Positions 27,100 to 35,411 of a stretch of DNA of 64,000 nt are shown piece by piece; position 1 is the stretch's first letter; each line of letters opens with the position of its first letter. The DNA comes from Marinobacter mangrovi (GTDB lineage Bacteria; Pseudomonadota; Gammaproteobacteria; Pseudomonadales; Oleiphilaceae): contig NZ_JAERVO010000003.1 of NCBI RefSeq assembly GCF_016798325.1, forward strand, positions 372,001-436,000. The letters are read 5' to 3'. Under the pieces are notes generated by a model. It had not been told where the DNA came from, made no database searches, and saw only the letters and a program-made list of their open reading frames with translations. The translations under genes and the position numbers were made by a program.

Positions 27100-28388
27100 A
27101 CAGCACACCGGCACTGCGCATAGAAAACGGCCGCGTGATTGATCCTCATACCGGTCGGGACGAACAGCAGTCGCTACTGATCCGGGATGGGCTCATAGCC
27201 GCCACCGGCAGCGAGGCGGATGCCGCCGCGGCGGATTCGGTTCTGGACGCCGCGGGCGGCCTGCTGACCCCTGGCTTTATCGACCTCTATTGCAACCTGC
27301 GCGAGCCCGGCAACGGCCAGAAGGGCTCGATTGCCAGCGAGAGCCGGGCGGCGGCGCGTGGCGGCTTCACCACCGTCTGCGCGGCTCCGGATTCCTCGCC
27401 GGTCAACGATTCCAGTGCGATCACCCACCTCATTCGCGATGTCGCCGAGCGCGACGCGCCGATTCGGGTGCTGCCGCTGGGCGCCGCGACCAAGGGGCTG
27501 TCCGGCGAGCTGCTGAGTGACATGGTGGGCCTGACCGGCGCCGGCTGCGTGGCCCTGAGCAACGGTTCGGAAACCCTGGTCAACGCCCGGGTGTTGCGTC
27601 GTTGCATGGCTTACGCCCGCACCTTCGGCATCACCCTGATGCTGCACCCGCAGAATCACGCCCTGGCGGCGGATGGGTTTGCCCACGATGGGCTGGTGAC
27701 GGCGCGCCTGGGTCTGCTGGGCATTCCCGAGGTGGCGGAGACCGCCGCGGTGATGGAAATGATCCTGTTGGCCGAGGAAACCGGCGTGCGCCTGCACCTG
27801 AGCCAGCTGTCCTGCGCCCGCAGTGTGGATATGGTGGCTCAGGCCCGCAGCCGTGGCGTCGCGGTCACGGCGGATGTGGCCATGCATCATCTGCTGTTCA
27901 CCGAACAGGCGTTGGCCGATTTCGACAGCCGCTACCATCTGCAACCGCCGTTGCGTTCCGAGGAAGATCGCCAGGGGCTGATTGAAGGCGTGCGCAGCGG
28001 TGCCATCAGCGCCATCGTCAGTCAGCATCAGCCCCACGATCCGGCGGCCAAGAACGCGCCGCTGGGGGATACCGAGGCCGGACTGTCCAGCATCGAAAGC
28101 GTCCTTTCCATGGGCCTGATGCTGGTGGAGCGGGGCGAGCTGGAGCTGCCGGCCCTGATCCGCGCCCTCACTACAGGCCCGGCCCAGGCGCTGGGACTGA
28201 CGCCGCCGTCGCTGTCGGTGGGGCAGGTGGCCGATCTCTGCTGGATCGATCCACAGGCACACTGGACCGCGTCTGCGGATTCGCTGTTGTCCGTTGGCAA
28301 ACACGCCCCGCTGCTGGGGACACCGTTGCCGGGCGTGGTGAACCAGGTCTGGGTCGACGGCGACGTGGCGTACACCCGGCAGGACTGA
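27096..28388 (+). CDS. pyrC': Dihydroorotase-like PyrC', probably non-catalytic
   Basis: A 430-residue amidohydrolase-fold protein. The strand-1 metal motif of true dihydroorotases (D-x-H-x-H-x-R-E-P-G) reads [11 protein letters not shown] here, so both histidines are gone. The substrate-side RxPG residues remain. Other parts of the barrel are kept ([33 protein letters not shown]-like region). In Pseudomonas PyrC' has no activity but is needed to assemble active aspartate carbamoyltransferase. The ATGA overlap with pyrB supports that role. A catalytic dihydroorotase must be encoded elsewhere. Confidence 0.93.
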   Translation: MNSTPALRIENGRVIDPHTGRDEQQSLLIRDGLIAATGSEADAAAADSVLDAAGGLLTPGFIDLYCNLREPGNGQKGSIASESRAAARGGFTTVCAAPDSSPVNDSSAITHLIRDVAERDAPIRVLPLGAATKGLSGELLSDMVGLTGAGCVALSNGSETLVNARVLRRCMAYARTFGITLMLHPQNHALAADGFAHDGLVTARLGLLGIPEVAETAAVMEMILLAEETGVRLHLSQLSCARSVDMVAQARSRGVAVTADVAMHHLLFTEQALADFDSRYHLQPPLRSEEDRQGLIEGVRSGAISAIVSQHQPHDPAAKNAPLGDTEAGLSSIESVLSMGLMLVERGELELPALIRALTTGPAQALGLTPPSLSVGQVADLCWIDPQAHWTASADSLLSVGKHAPLLGTPLPGVVNQVWVDGDVAYTRQD

Positions 28389-28503
28389 ATCCTTGGCAGG
28401 CTGCCGTTCCGTCCGGGCCTGCTACACTTAATGGGCCTCTGACTGGCTTATGGGCCGGCTCACCGGAGCCGGCGGTTCCTGACCCAAACTGGCGGAGATC
28501 ACC

Positions 28504-28791
28504 ATGGGATTCCTGTCTTTCCTGCTGTTGCTGGCGATTGTCTGGCTGCTCTGGACCATTTCCCGCAACTCCACTGATTCCCTCGACAAGCAGACGGCGC
28601 TGCAGCATCAGTTGGTGGCGCTGGAGAAGCGGGTGGATACGCTGCTGGAGCAGCTGGCCGAGCAGCAGAAGAAAACAACCAGCAAGAGCTCGCCCAACCG
28701 GCGCTCCACGGCCCGCAAAAGCGGAACTGGTTCAAAGACCGGCACAAAAGCCGGCGGCACCGACGCCAGCGCTGCCAAGAACGCCGAATAG
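28504..28791 (+). CDS. Small membrane-anchored coiled-coil protein
   Basis: A 95-residue protein not recognised by function. A membrane segment occupies residues 2-19 (GFLSFLLLLAIVWLLW). It is followed by a heptad-rich helix (ALQHQLVALEKRVDTLLEQL) and a basic, Ser/Thr/Gly-rich disordered tail (RRSTARKSGTGSKTGTK). The TM-coil-tail layout resembles small gammaproteobacterial membrane proteins found after pyrC'. GGAG sits eight bases before the ATG. It lies alone between pyrC' and the TRAP-like cluster. Codon use matches the neighbours. Confidence 0.75.
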   Translation: MGFLSFLLLLAIVWLLWTISRNSTDSLDKQTALQHQLVALEKRVDTLLEQLAEQQKKTTSKSSPNRRSTARKSGTGSKTGTKAGGTDASAAKNAE

Positions 28792-28996
28792 CCCGATGGC
28801 GCAGCAGGCCGGCCCGTCCGGGCTGCTGTGATCTGTCGCCGATGGCTGGTGGCAACAATGCCCCACCGGCCCGGGCGCTCCTGCCAACGCAACCCTTCCG
28901 GGGCCTTCCTATTCTGATGCCACCGGTGTTCCTTCTGGTCAACCCATGAACCAGGCCGGACACAAGGCATGACAAGAATAAGCAGGAGTGCGCCCC

Positions 28997-30022
28997 ATGT
29001 TCAGCCCATCCCGGCTGCGCCACCTGACCGGTGGCCTGGCCTTGTCTATCAGTATGCTGCTGACCGCAACCGCTCAGGCGGACGAGCAGGCGGTCATCAA
29101 ACGCAGTTTCTGTGTGTTCGATCCCGTCGGGGCCAACGGCCCGTTGTTCGCCATCACCAAGACGTTTCGTCCGGTCGCCCTGCGGGAAGGGGTGGAACTG
29201 GACCTGCGCGCCTACACCGATGAAAAGGTGGCCGCCGAAGACTTCAAGGCCGGGCAGTGCGATGCGGTCCTGCTGACCGGCACCCGGGCCCGGGAGTTCA
29301 ACAAGTTCACCGGCAGCCTCGAAGCCATGGGTGCCATTCCCGGCGAGAAGGAAATGCGGCTGCTGTTCAACACCCTGAGCCAGCCCAAGGCCAAGCCGTT
29401 CCTCACCAACGAGCGTTACGAAGTGGCCGGTATCTTCCCGGGTGGGGCGGTCTACCTGTTCACCCGCGACCGCAACATCGACACGGTGGAGGAATTGCAG
29501 GGCAAGAAGATCGCCACGCTCGACTACGATACCGCTTCACTGACCATGGTCCGCCACGTGGGCGCGTCAGTGGTGGGGGCCAATTCCGCCAACTTCGCCG
29601 GCAAGTTCAACAACGGCAGCGTCGACATCGCCTACGCGCCGGCGGTGGCCTACACGCCGCTGGAACTCTACAAGGGCGTTGAACCCAACGGTGGCGTCTT
29701 CAAGTACGCCGTGGCCTACATGAATTTCCAGGTGATCCTGCACCGCGACCGCTTCCCCGAGGATGCCGGGCAAATGGTGCGTGACGAAGCGTCCAAGCGC
29801 ATCAACGAGGCCTACCAGATCATTGCCCAGGCGGAAGCCGAGATTCCTGAGGACGAGTGGATGTACCCGCCGAAAGAGGACGTGCAGGAGTATGACCAGA
29901 TGCTGCGGGAGGTGCGCCTGTCGCTGCTCGACAAGGGTGTCTATGACCCTCGTGCGATCAAGCTGATGAAAGCGATTCGCTGTCGCGTGGATGCTTCCAG
30001 GGCGGAGTGCGCGTCCAGTTAA
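28997..30022 (+). CDS. TRAP-like periplasmic solute-binding protein, paralogue 1
   Basis: A 341-residue exported protein. The ATG at 28997 has AGGAG at good spacing; a GTG at 28988 is an alternative. A signal peptide ends near TATAQADEQ. The mature start VIKRSFCVFDPVGANGPLF is shared with the second paralogue. Other shared blocks are LRAYTDEKVAAEDFKAGQC, VLLTGTRAREFN and ASVVGANSANFAGKFNNGS. Cysteines in SFCVF, GQCD and the tail IRCRVDASRAEC are conserved in both copies, so two disulfides are possible. The fold looks like a type II periplasmic binding protein of the AdeT/DUF6091-like group found next to TRAP permeases. The substrate is unknown. The HU gene on the other strand separates it from the rest of the cluster. 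Confidence 0.8.
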   Translation: MFSPSRLRHLTGGLALSISMLLTATAQADEQAVIKRSFCVFDPVGANGPLFAITKTFRPVALREGVELDLRAYTDEKVAAEDFKAGQCDAVLLTGTRAREFNKFTGSLEAMGAIPGEKEMRLLFNTLSQPKAKPFLTNERYEVAGIFPGGAVYLFTRDRNIDTVEELQGKKIATLDYDTASLTMVRHVGASVVGANSANFAGKFNNGSVDIAYAPAVAYTPLELYKGVEPNGGVFKYAVAYMNFQVILHRDRFPEDAGQMVRDEASKRINEAYQIIAQAEAEIPEDEWMYPPKEDVQEYDQMLREVRLSLLDKGVYDPRAIKLMKAIRCRVDASRAECASS

Positions 30023-30033
30023 GGGAGAAACCG

Positions 30034-30058
30034 GGCCGGCTACAGGACGCAGCCGGCC
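30034..30058. terminator. Shared hairpin between convergent binding protein and HU genes
   Basis: GGCCGGCT (30034-30041) pairs perfectly with AGCCGGCC (30051-30058) around a nine-base loop. It sits in the 44-base gap between two convergent genes. There is no T-run on either strand, so termination would be weak or factor-assisted. Confidence 0.5.
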
Positions 30059-30066
30059 GCTGGCGC

Positions 30067-30342
30067 TTACTTGCCGACGGCGTCTTTCAGCGCTTTACCG
30101 GCCTTGAAGCCCACCGTCTTGCTGGCGGCGATCTTCATGGTAGCGCCGGTCTGCGGGTTGCGACCGGTCCGGGCTTCGCGCTTGCGGACACTGAAGGTGC
30201 CAAAGCCGATCAGTGAAATGTCGTCGCCTTTGGCGGCGGCGGCGGACACCTGATCGGTAAAGGCGGTGATGACCTCGGCGGCTTTTTCCTTGGTCAGACC
30301 GGTCTGCTCGGCAATGGCACTGGCAAGTTCGGGTTTGCGCAT
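30067..30342 (-). CDS. hup: HU family DNA-binding protein
   Basis: A 91-residue nucleoid protein. The start is the ATG at 30342 (MRKPELASAIAEQTGLTKEKA), with AAGGAG upstream. The DNA-binding arm shows the HU hallmark GFGTFSVRKREARTGRNPQTG, given here over about residues 46-66, with the intercalating proline in RNPQTG. The end KTVGFKAGKALKDAVGK is typical. IHF is less likely because the arm and length fit HU. It is a single gene with a good sigma-70 promoter at 30448-30475. It interrupts the TRAP-like cluster on the opposite strand, so an insertion or rearrangement there is possible. Confidence 0.95.
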   Translation of the reverse strand: MRKPELASAIAEQTGLTKEKAAEVITAFTDQVSAAAAKGDDISLIGFGTFSVRKREARTGRNPQTGATMKIAASKTVGFKAGKALKDAVGK

Positions 30343-30447
30343 GAAATTCTCCTTCGATGGTGAACAGGTGACGCGCCCTGCGGGGACGTCACCGACTGCT
30401 GCCGGGTATCGGCCCGGCGATAGTGAGCCTACCTGAGGCTTCATACA

Positions 30448-30475
30448 GGTATAGCGTTTCGGCGGAGGCTGTCAA
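30448..30475 (-). promoter_or_regulatory. Sigma-70 promoter of hup
   Basis: On the minus strand a perfect TTGACA (30470-30475) is followed by a 16-base spacer and TATACC (30448-30453). The predicted start lies about 100 bases before the hup ATG. Confidence 0.7.
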
Positions 30476-30563
30476 TCCCGAAGCAGGGCAGAGCCGCCGC
30501 CGTCATTGCGGCTTTGAGGCGTCCGTCTCACAAAATCGTTGTGGACTTGAGGATAATCCCGGT

Positions 30564-30582
30564 CTGTAACAAATCGTTACAG
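30564..30582. promoter_or_regulatory. Perfect inverted repeat, possible operator
   Basis: CTGTAAC and GTTACAG form a perfect 7-base inverted repeat with centre AAATC, 116 bases before the lipoprotein ATG. Symmetry and spacing fit a dimeric regulator; no family can be assigned. Confidence 0.45.
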
Positions 30583-30698
30583 GTGGTGCCATGTCAGGGT
30601 GCCTTTAGACGGTGCTGCACAAAAAGCGTGAATGCGTCGGACAGCAGCAACCTCGTAGCGGTTCCGCAACTTTCTAATAAAAACAGGGGAGTAAGCAG

Positions 30699-31802
30699 AT
30701 GCTCCCGCGAACCCAAAAGGTGACAGGCTGTATGACAACACGTGCTGATGCTTCCCGTTCATTCTGGCGTCCAGCTCTGGTACGCCGCGCCCGCGCCGTC
30801 GCGTTGTCGGCGCTGGCTGCCGCTTCGCTGAGTGGCTGTGGCGTCGTGAACCACATGATCTATTCCACCACCGGCGACGTGATGCAGGGTTTCTCCAAAG
30901 AGCACACCATGCCTTACCTGCTGGAGACCCGCGATCTGGAGATGGCCTGCGCCATGAGCGAGTCGGTGCAGCCGCTGTTGATGTCGTTCGGGCGGGTCAC
31001 CGACAACCCGGACCAGCTGGCGGTGATGATGAGCCTGCAGGCCGGTGGCTGTGCCGAGGACCGGGCGCGGGAAGCCGAGCTTGAAAGCATGGGCGCCCTG
31101 CGGGCCCGTCAGCCGGAGCAGGCCGAGGACGCCATTATCCTGCAGAAGCGCTATTACGCCCTGGCCGCCCAGCGTTATTTCAAGGGCTGGCGCCATTTTG
31201 AAGCCTTCTACGGCGATCCGGAAACTGAAGAATGTCCCGACTTCGACGAGGACATGGACGAATTCATCTACCTGGCCGGCCTGCTGTCGGGGTTGCAGGC
31301 TCTGAACGCGGAAATCCAGTCCACCGCGCCGGTCGGTGTGCCCAAGAATATCGGCTCGATCGTGGCCCGCGCCTCCGGCTGCCTGGATAACGAAAAATGG
31401 TGGGGCGCGCCCATGGCCCTGCGGGCCACCGTCTGGGCGATGATCCCGGGTGCCCAACCGGATGGCGAAGACGCCTTCGAACGACTGCAAGCCTCCGATG
31501 CCATCGGCGAGGCTGAGGGTGTTCGCATCAGCCACGTGTTCCACGCCATCGCCGCCTGGAACAAGGGGGATATGGATCGGGTGAAAGATGTCATCCGCCG
31601 CCATGCCGACGCCATCGAGAAACGCCCGGCCGACCCGAAGTGGGCTCTGGTCGACGAACTGGCCACCCACAACATCCTGGCGATTTCCGACCGGTTGTGG
31701 ATGGAGAACACCGGTCACCGCACGCCCATGGGCGGGCTCGGCACCTTTTGGGATGACGAGGCCCCGGTGGGTGAGGTGATCGATCTGGATTCCCTGCTAT
31801 AG
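30699..31802 (+). CDS. Lipoprotein of the TRAP-like cluster, TatT-like
   Basis: A 367-residue lipoprotein. The ATG at 30699 has a strong GGGGAG; an ATG at 30732 gives a shorter signal peptide of more normal length. The lipobox is SLSGC, so Cys would be lipidated after ALSALAAASLSGC. The mature part is helical, with blocks like YLLETRDLEMACAMSES, QKRYYALAAQRYFKGWRHF and HVFHAIAAWNKGDMDRVKD that look like helical-repeat (TPR-like) units. TatT lipoproteins with TPR-like folds partner TRAP binding proteins in Treponema. Its position between two binding protein genes and a TRAP permease suggests the same role. The assignment rests on context and general fold, not on a recognised motif. Confidence 0.65.
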   Translation: MLPRTQKVTGCMTTRADASRSFWRPALVRRARAVALSALAAASLSGCGVVNHMIYSTTGDVMQGFSKEHTMPYLLETRDLEMACAMSESVQPLLMSFGRVTDNPDQLAVMMSLQAGGCAEDRAREAELESMGALRARQPEQAEDAIILQKRYYALAAQRYFKGWRHFEAFYGDPETEECPDFDEDMDEFIYLAGLLSGLQALNAEIQSTAPVGVPKNIGSIVARASGCLDNEKWWGAPMALRATVWAMIPGAQPDGEDAFERLQASDAIGEAEGVRISHVFHAIAAWNKGDMDRVKDVIRRHADAIEKRPADPKWALVDELATHNILAISDRLWMENTGHRTPMGGLGTFWDDEAPVGEVIDLDSLL

Positions 31803-31962
31803 GCCGACCGGGCTGTTGGGGAATCCGTCTGCGGGACACTGGCGCCCGCACTGGCGGCGGTGCTGTAAGGCCCGCCGGCATCACGTTGAGCGGTCGTGAT
31901 GTAGGGACACCGCTGTAGCCCGTCTACAGCGCATAACGATAACAATGACGGAGACACTCAAC

Positions 31963-32982
31963 ATGCAACTTGGAAAGCGGGCCCTGGCGGCCCTTGGCCT
32001 GACACTCTGGCTGGGCGCCGGCCTGGCTCACGCAGCCAATGCGGAGGTGATCAAGCGATCCTTCTGCGTTTTTGATCCGGTGGGTTCCAATGGCCCCCTG
32101 TTCAACGTGATGAAATCGGTTCGCCCGACGGCCCTGGGCTGGGGCGTCGACCTGGATCTGCGCGCCTACACCGACGAGAAAATCGCCTCGGAAGACTTCA
32201 AGGCCGGACAGTGTGATTCGGTGCTGCTCACCGGCACCCGGGCGCGGGAATACAACCACTTCACCGGCAGCATCGAGGCCCTTGGTGCGCTGACCAGCGA
32301 GGCCCAGATGCGCATCCTGCTGCAGACCCTGGCCCAGCCGTCCGCCGCCAGCCTCCTGCAGAAGGACAATTACGAGGTCGTGGGTATCCTGCCGGCGGGC
32401 TCCATCTACCTGTTCATCCGGGACCGCAACGTCGACACCGTGGAAGAGCTGCAGGGCAAGAAGATCGCCACACTGGACTACGACAACGCCGCGGTCACCA
32501 TGGTGCGTCACGTGGGCGCCTCGGTGGTGGGCGCCAACTCCGCCAACTTTGCCGGCAAGTTCAATAACGGCAGCGTCGACCTGGCCTACGCGCCGGCAGT
32601 AGCCTACCAGCCGCTGGAACTCTACAAGGGCGTCAATCCGGACGGTGGCATTTACCAGTACCGCCTGGCGCAGATGACGTTCCAGATGATCGACCATCGT
32701 GACCGCTTTCCCGACAACTACGGCGATCGCATGCGGGCCTACGCGCTGTCCCGGGTGGACGAGGCTTACGGCCTGATCCAGCAGGCAGAGAAGGACATTC
32801 CGGCATCCACCTGGATGCATCCGACCCCGCAGCAGGTGGCGGACTACGACCGCATGCTGGGCGAGGTCCGCGTCAGCCTGCGCGACGCCGGCACCTACGA
32901 TGCGCGCGCTCTCAAGCTGATGCGGGCCATCCGCTGCAAGGACGATGCGACACGGGCGGAATGCGCCCTCGCCGCCGAATAG
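31963..32982 (+). CDS. TRAP-like periplasmic solute-binding protein, paralogue 2
   Basis: A 339-residue exported protein. The start is the ATG at 31963, with GGAG upstream; another ATG at 31945 is less well placed. The signal peptide is MQLGKRALAALGLTLWLGAG plus AHAANA. It is clearly a paralogue of the protein at 28997 along its whole length. Shared blocks include VIKRSFCVFDPVG, LRAYTDEKIASEDFKAGQC, VLLTGTRAREYN and NSANFAGKFNNGSVDLAYA. The four cysteines are also conserved. Differences gather in the middle lobe (ALTSEAQMRILLQTLAQ against AIPGEKEMRLLFNTLSQ), so the pair may bind different but related ligands. It lies 37 bases before the permease gene, the most likely direct partner. Confidence 0.82.
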   Translation: MQLGKRALAALGLTLWLGAGLAHAANAEVIKRSFCVFDPVGSNGPLFNVMKSVRPTALGWGVDLDLRAYTDEKIASEDFKAGQCDSVLLTGTRAREYNHFTGSIEALGALTSEAQMRILLQTLAQPSAASLLQKDNYEVVGILPAGSIYLFIRDRNVDTVEELQGKKIATLDYDNAAVTMVRHVGASVVGANSANFAGKFNNGSVDLAYAPAVAYQPLELYKGVNPDGGIYQYRLAQMTFQMIDHRDRFPDNYGDRMRAYALSRVDEAYGLIQQAEKDIPASTWMHPTPQQVADYDRMLGEVRVSLRDAGTYDARALKLMRAIRCKDDATRAECALAAE

Positions 32983-33019
32983 GGCGAACAACACCGTAAA
33001 CCGATAAGGCTCGATCTCG

Positions 33020-35101
33020 ATGTCTGCAACCGTAATGACCCAGCGAACGGCCGCGCGAACCGGATTGGAGTGGTTTTCCTCGCTGCCGGCGTGCCTGCTG
33101 TTGTTGCTGGTGGTGATCTCCTCCACCAGCAGCGATATCCACAACCAGATGCTGCGCGGTGGCGAGCAGCTCTGGAGCGGGTACTACAAGCTGCGGTCGG
33201 ATCCGGTGGAACCCGGTTGCAATCCGAACCGGGACATCGACACCGAGGTCGAGCGCAAACTGGCTGACTCCCGCAAGGCGGCGGATGACCCGCTGATGGG
33301 CCTGCTCGGCGAACAGACGGTGAACCCGGCCGATGTGCGTGCGGCGGTGGAGAACGCCGTCGCCCTGTGCCGGGAGAAGCACGCCGACTATGCCAGCCTG
33401 CAGGGCCAGATGACGCCGGGGCTGAAAGCCTATCGGGCGGTGGAAGGGTTTGTCGCCGATCTCATTGCGCTGGGGCTGACGTCCCAGCGCTACATCCTCG
33501 TAGTCCTGGTGATGCTGTGCGCCGCCACCGCCACGCTCACCCGTCATCACATCGCCATGCGGGCCATCGAGACCCGTCTGGACTACACCCTGTCGTATTT
33601 CCTGCAGACCGTGGCCAACGTCATGCTGCTGGGCTCCAGCCTGTTGTACCGACAGACCTCCCATGATGCGGGCTCGGACATCACCTTGGAGCGGGAAATC
33701 CTGCACGACCTGTGGATTGCCGGCTTCCTGGCCCTGACGATGGTCAGCCTCTATCGCCTGGCGCGGCCGCCCGCCGACCTGAAACCGGGCGGTGACCTGG
33801 TCAAGGCGGGACTCGCCGTGCCGCTGTATACCGGCATGTGCCTGATCTCGGGCACCTATTTTGCTGTGGTGGGGCACGCCGCGGGCATCGGGGTTTATCT
33901 CGACAAGATGATGGAACTGTCCGACATGTTCCTGAATGTGGCGCTGTACGTCTGGGTGGGCATGATGCTCAAGCAGACGCGGCTGGCGACGCTGGTGTTC
34001 AATGTGTTCCGGCCCTGGCGCATGCCACCTGAAATGCTGGCGGTGGTCGCGGTGATCGTGGCGGCGGTGCCCACGGCCTACACCGGGGCGTCCGGGATCT
34101 TCGTGATCGCGGCCGGCGCGGTGATCTACAGCGAGCTGCGGGCGGCCGGGGCCCGGCGTCATCTGGCGCTGGCCGCCACCGCCATGTCCGGCTCGCTGGG
34201 TGTGGTGTTGCGGCCCTGTCTGCTGGTGGTGGTGATCGCCTACCTGAACCGGGAGGTGACCACGGACGATCTGTTCGGCTGGGGCGTCTGGGTATTCCTG
34301 CTGACCGCCGTGCTGTTCCTGGCCATTTCCCTGAGCGCTAACCGGCAAAGCCCGCTCAAGCTGGCGCCGGCCGGTGAGGCGCTGCCGGCCATGCTGCGCC
34401 AGTTGGTGCCGCTGGTGCCCTACGTGCTGGTCATCGCCGGTGTGGTGTTGTTCTACCGTTGGGCGCTGGACGTGGGCATGGACGAATTCTCGGCGCCGCG
34501 CATCCTGCCGGTGATCATGCTGGCGATCCTGGTTTACGAGCACATTACCCTGAAACGGGCCCGCCACGCCGACGGCGATCGCGTGAATCATCAGGGCATC
34601 GAGCGCAGTATCCGCGGGGCCACCAACGATACGACGTCGGAAATCGGGGCGTTGCTGTTGTTGCTGGGGCTGTCGGTCAGTATTGGCGGGGTGATCGAGC
34701 GGGCCGAGATCATGTCCCTGTTCCCGCAGTCCTTCGCCAGTCCCTGGGCGGCGATGGTGCTGATGGTGCTGGTGTTGGTGGTGCTTGGGATGATCATGGA
34801 TGCGTTTGGTGCCGTGATCCTGGTCAGTGCGACCGTGGCGTCGATCGCCTACAGCAGCGGCATCAACCCGATCCACTTCTGGATGACCACGTTGGTGGCC
34901 TTCGAACTGGGTTACCTGAGCCCGCCGGTGGCGCTCAACCATCTGCTGACCCGGCAGGTGGTGGGCGAAGCGGAAGTCTCCGCGGCCATGGCCCAGACCG
35001 GCACCTTCTATCAACGCCATGAACGGATCATCATGCCGTTGATTGTCATGGGCATTGCGTTGCTGTTGGTGGCGTTTGTGCCGTTGGCGTTTTATGCGTG
35101 A
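33020..35101 (+). CDS. TRAP-like transporter permease, fused small and large subunits
   Basis: A 693-residue membrane protein with about 14 hydrophobic segments. The first is LPACLLLLLVVISS (residues 22-35). A hydrophilic stretch of about 120 residues then follows (roughly 36-155), containing two cysteines, and is probably periplasmic. The next segments fill the small-subunit-like part. The large-subunit-like part begins near AVVAVIVAAVPTAYTGASGIFVIAAG, cited as residues 343-368. It has the TRAP-M features AATAMSGSLGVVLRP and a second half ending MIMDAFGAVILVSATVASI and ELGYLSPPVALNHLL. TRAP systems use ion gradients and a binding protein for uptake. This is the last gene of the cluster. The substrate is unknown. 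Confidence 0.85.
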   Translation: MSATVMTQRTAARTGLEWFSSLPACLLLLLVVISSTSSDIHNQMLRGGEQLWSGYYKLRSDPVEPGCNPNRDIDTEVERKLADSRKAADDPLMGLLGEQTVNPADVRAAVENAVALCREKHADYASLQGQMTPGLKAYRAVEGFVADLIALGLTSQRYILVVLVMLCAATATLTRHHIAMRAIETRLDYTLSYFLQTVANVMLLGSSLLYRQTSHDAGSDITLEREILHDLWIAGFLALTMVSLYRLARPPADLKPGGDLVKAGLAVPLYTGMCLISGTYFAVVGHAAGIGVYLDKMMELSDMFLNVALYVWVGMMLKQTRLATLVFNVFRPWRMPPEMLAVVAVIVAAVPTAYTGASGIFVIAAGAVIYSELRAAGARRHLALAATAMSGSLGVVLRPCLLVVVIAYLNREVTTDDLFGWGVWVFLLTAVLFLAISLSANRQSPLKLAPAGEALPAMLRQLVPLVPYVLVIAGVVLFYRWALDVGMDEFSAPRILPVIMLAILVYEHITLKRARHADGDRVNHQGIERSIRGATNDTTSEIGALLLLLGLSVSIGGVIERAEIMSLFPQSFASPWAAMVLMVLVLVVLGMIMDAFGAVILVSATVASIAYSSGINPIHFWMTTLVAFELGYLSPPVALNHLLTRQVVGEAEVSAAMAQTGTFYQRHERIIMPLIVMGIALLLVAFVPLAFYA

Positions 35102-35129
35102 TTCAATGATCCCTCGGGAGTGACTCTTG

Positions 35130-35154
35130 TGCAGCCGACGCTTTAGCTTCGGAG
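35130..35154 (-). repeat. Dispersed short hairpin repeat, copy 1
   Basis: On the minus strand this reads CTCCGAAGCTAAAGCGTCGG followed by CTGCA. It matches copy 2 at 52074-52098 in opposite orientation with only two differences. The core CCGA-N-GCT-TT-AGC-N-TCGG folds into a small stem. Confidence 0.7.
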
Positions 35155-35236
35155 GGCCCGTAAGGGCCCCGACATGCCTCTCTCAAATGCGGTGAGTCAA
35201 ATTCCAGGGTTGCCAGCTCGTGCCAGGGAACCGCAG

Positions 35237-35326
35237 GAATACCCTTGCCCACGCTGTATTAGACGGCCCTCCCTGGCCGGCTAATACGACCGGGACGTCC
35301 TTGTCCCTCCTTCGGCAAGGGTATTC
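35237..35326. repeat. Three-way-junction palindromic element
   Basis: The outer arms GAATACCCTTGCC (35237-35249) and GGCAAGGGTATTC (35314-35326) are a perfect 13-base inverted repeat. Inside are two further hairpins. The first (35256-35287) pairs GTATTAG with CTAATAC and CGGCC with GGCCG across a single A/G mismatch. The second pairs GGGAC (35292-35296) with GTCCC (35303-35307). Together they give a closed stem with two arms. No protein is encoded. It could be a structured RNA, a transposon remnant or a folded recombination site. Confidence 0.85.
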
Positions 35327-35411
35327 ATGCGCTTCCCATAAACCTCGGAATTAGCGCTTCAAGCGTCACCGGATACATCGATCATGGTCGGCAATGAATG
35401 CGATAGCTTCA

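Larger units (their letters stand above)
30343..30698. other. Divergent spacer between hup and the lipoprotein gene
   Basis: These 356 bases contain no gene. They hold the hup promoter (30448-30475, minus strand) and a perfect inverted repeat CTGTAAC-N5-GTTACAG at 30564-30582 that may be an operator for the lipoprotein/binding protein/permease operon. No convincing plus-strand promoter hexamers were found. Confidence 0.5.

Noticed and set aside
28393-28428. Promoter for the small coiled-coil protein (TTGGCA and TACACT)
   Set aside because: The spacer is 24 bases, too long for sigma-70.
32912-35020. Minus-strand ORF of 702 residues rich in His and Gln
   Set aside because: Shadow of the TRAP-like permease; composition follows from the complement of hydrophobic codons.
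35256-35287. Possible tRNA or riboswitch within the folded element
   Set aside because: No acceptor stem, anticodon loop or known aptamer consensus could be recognised.
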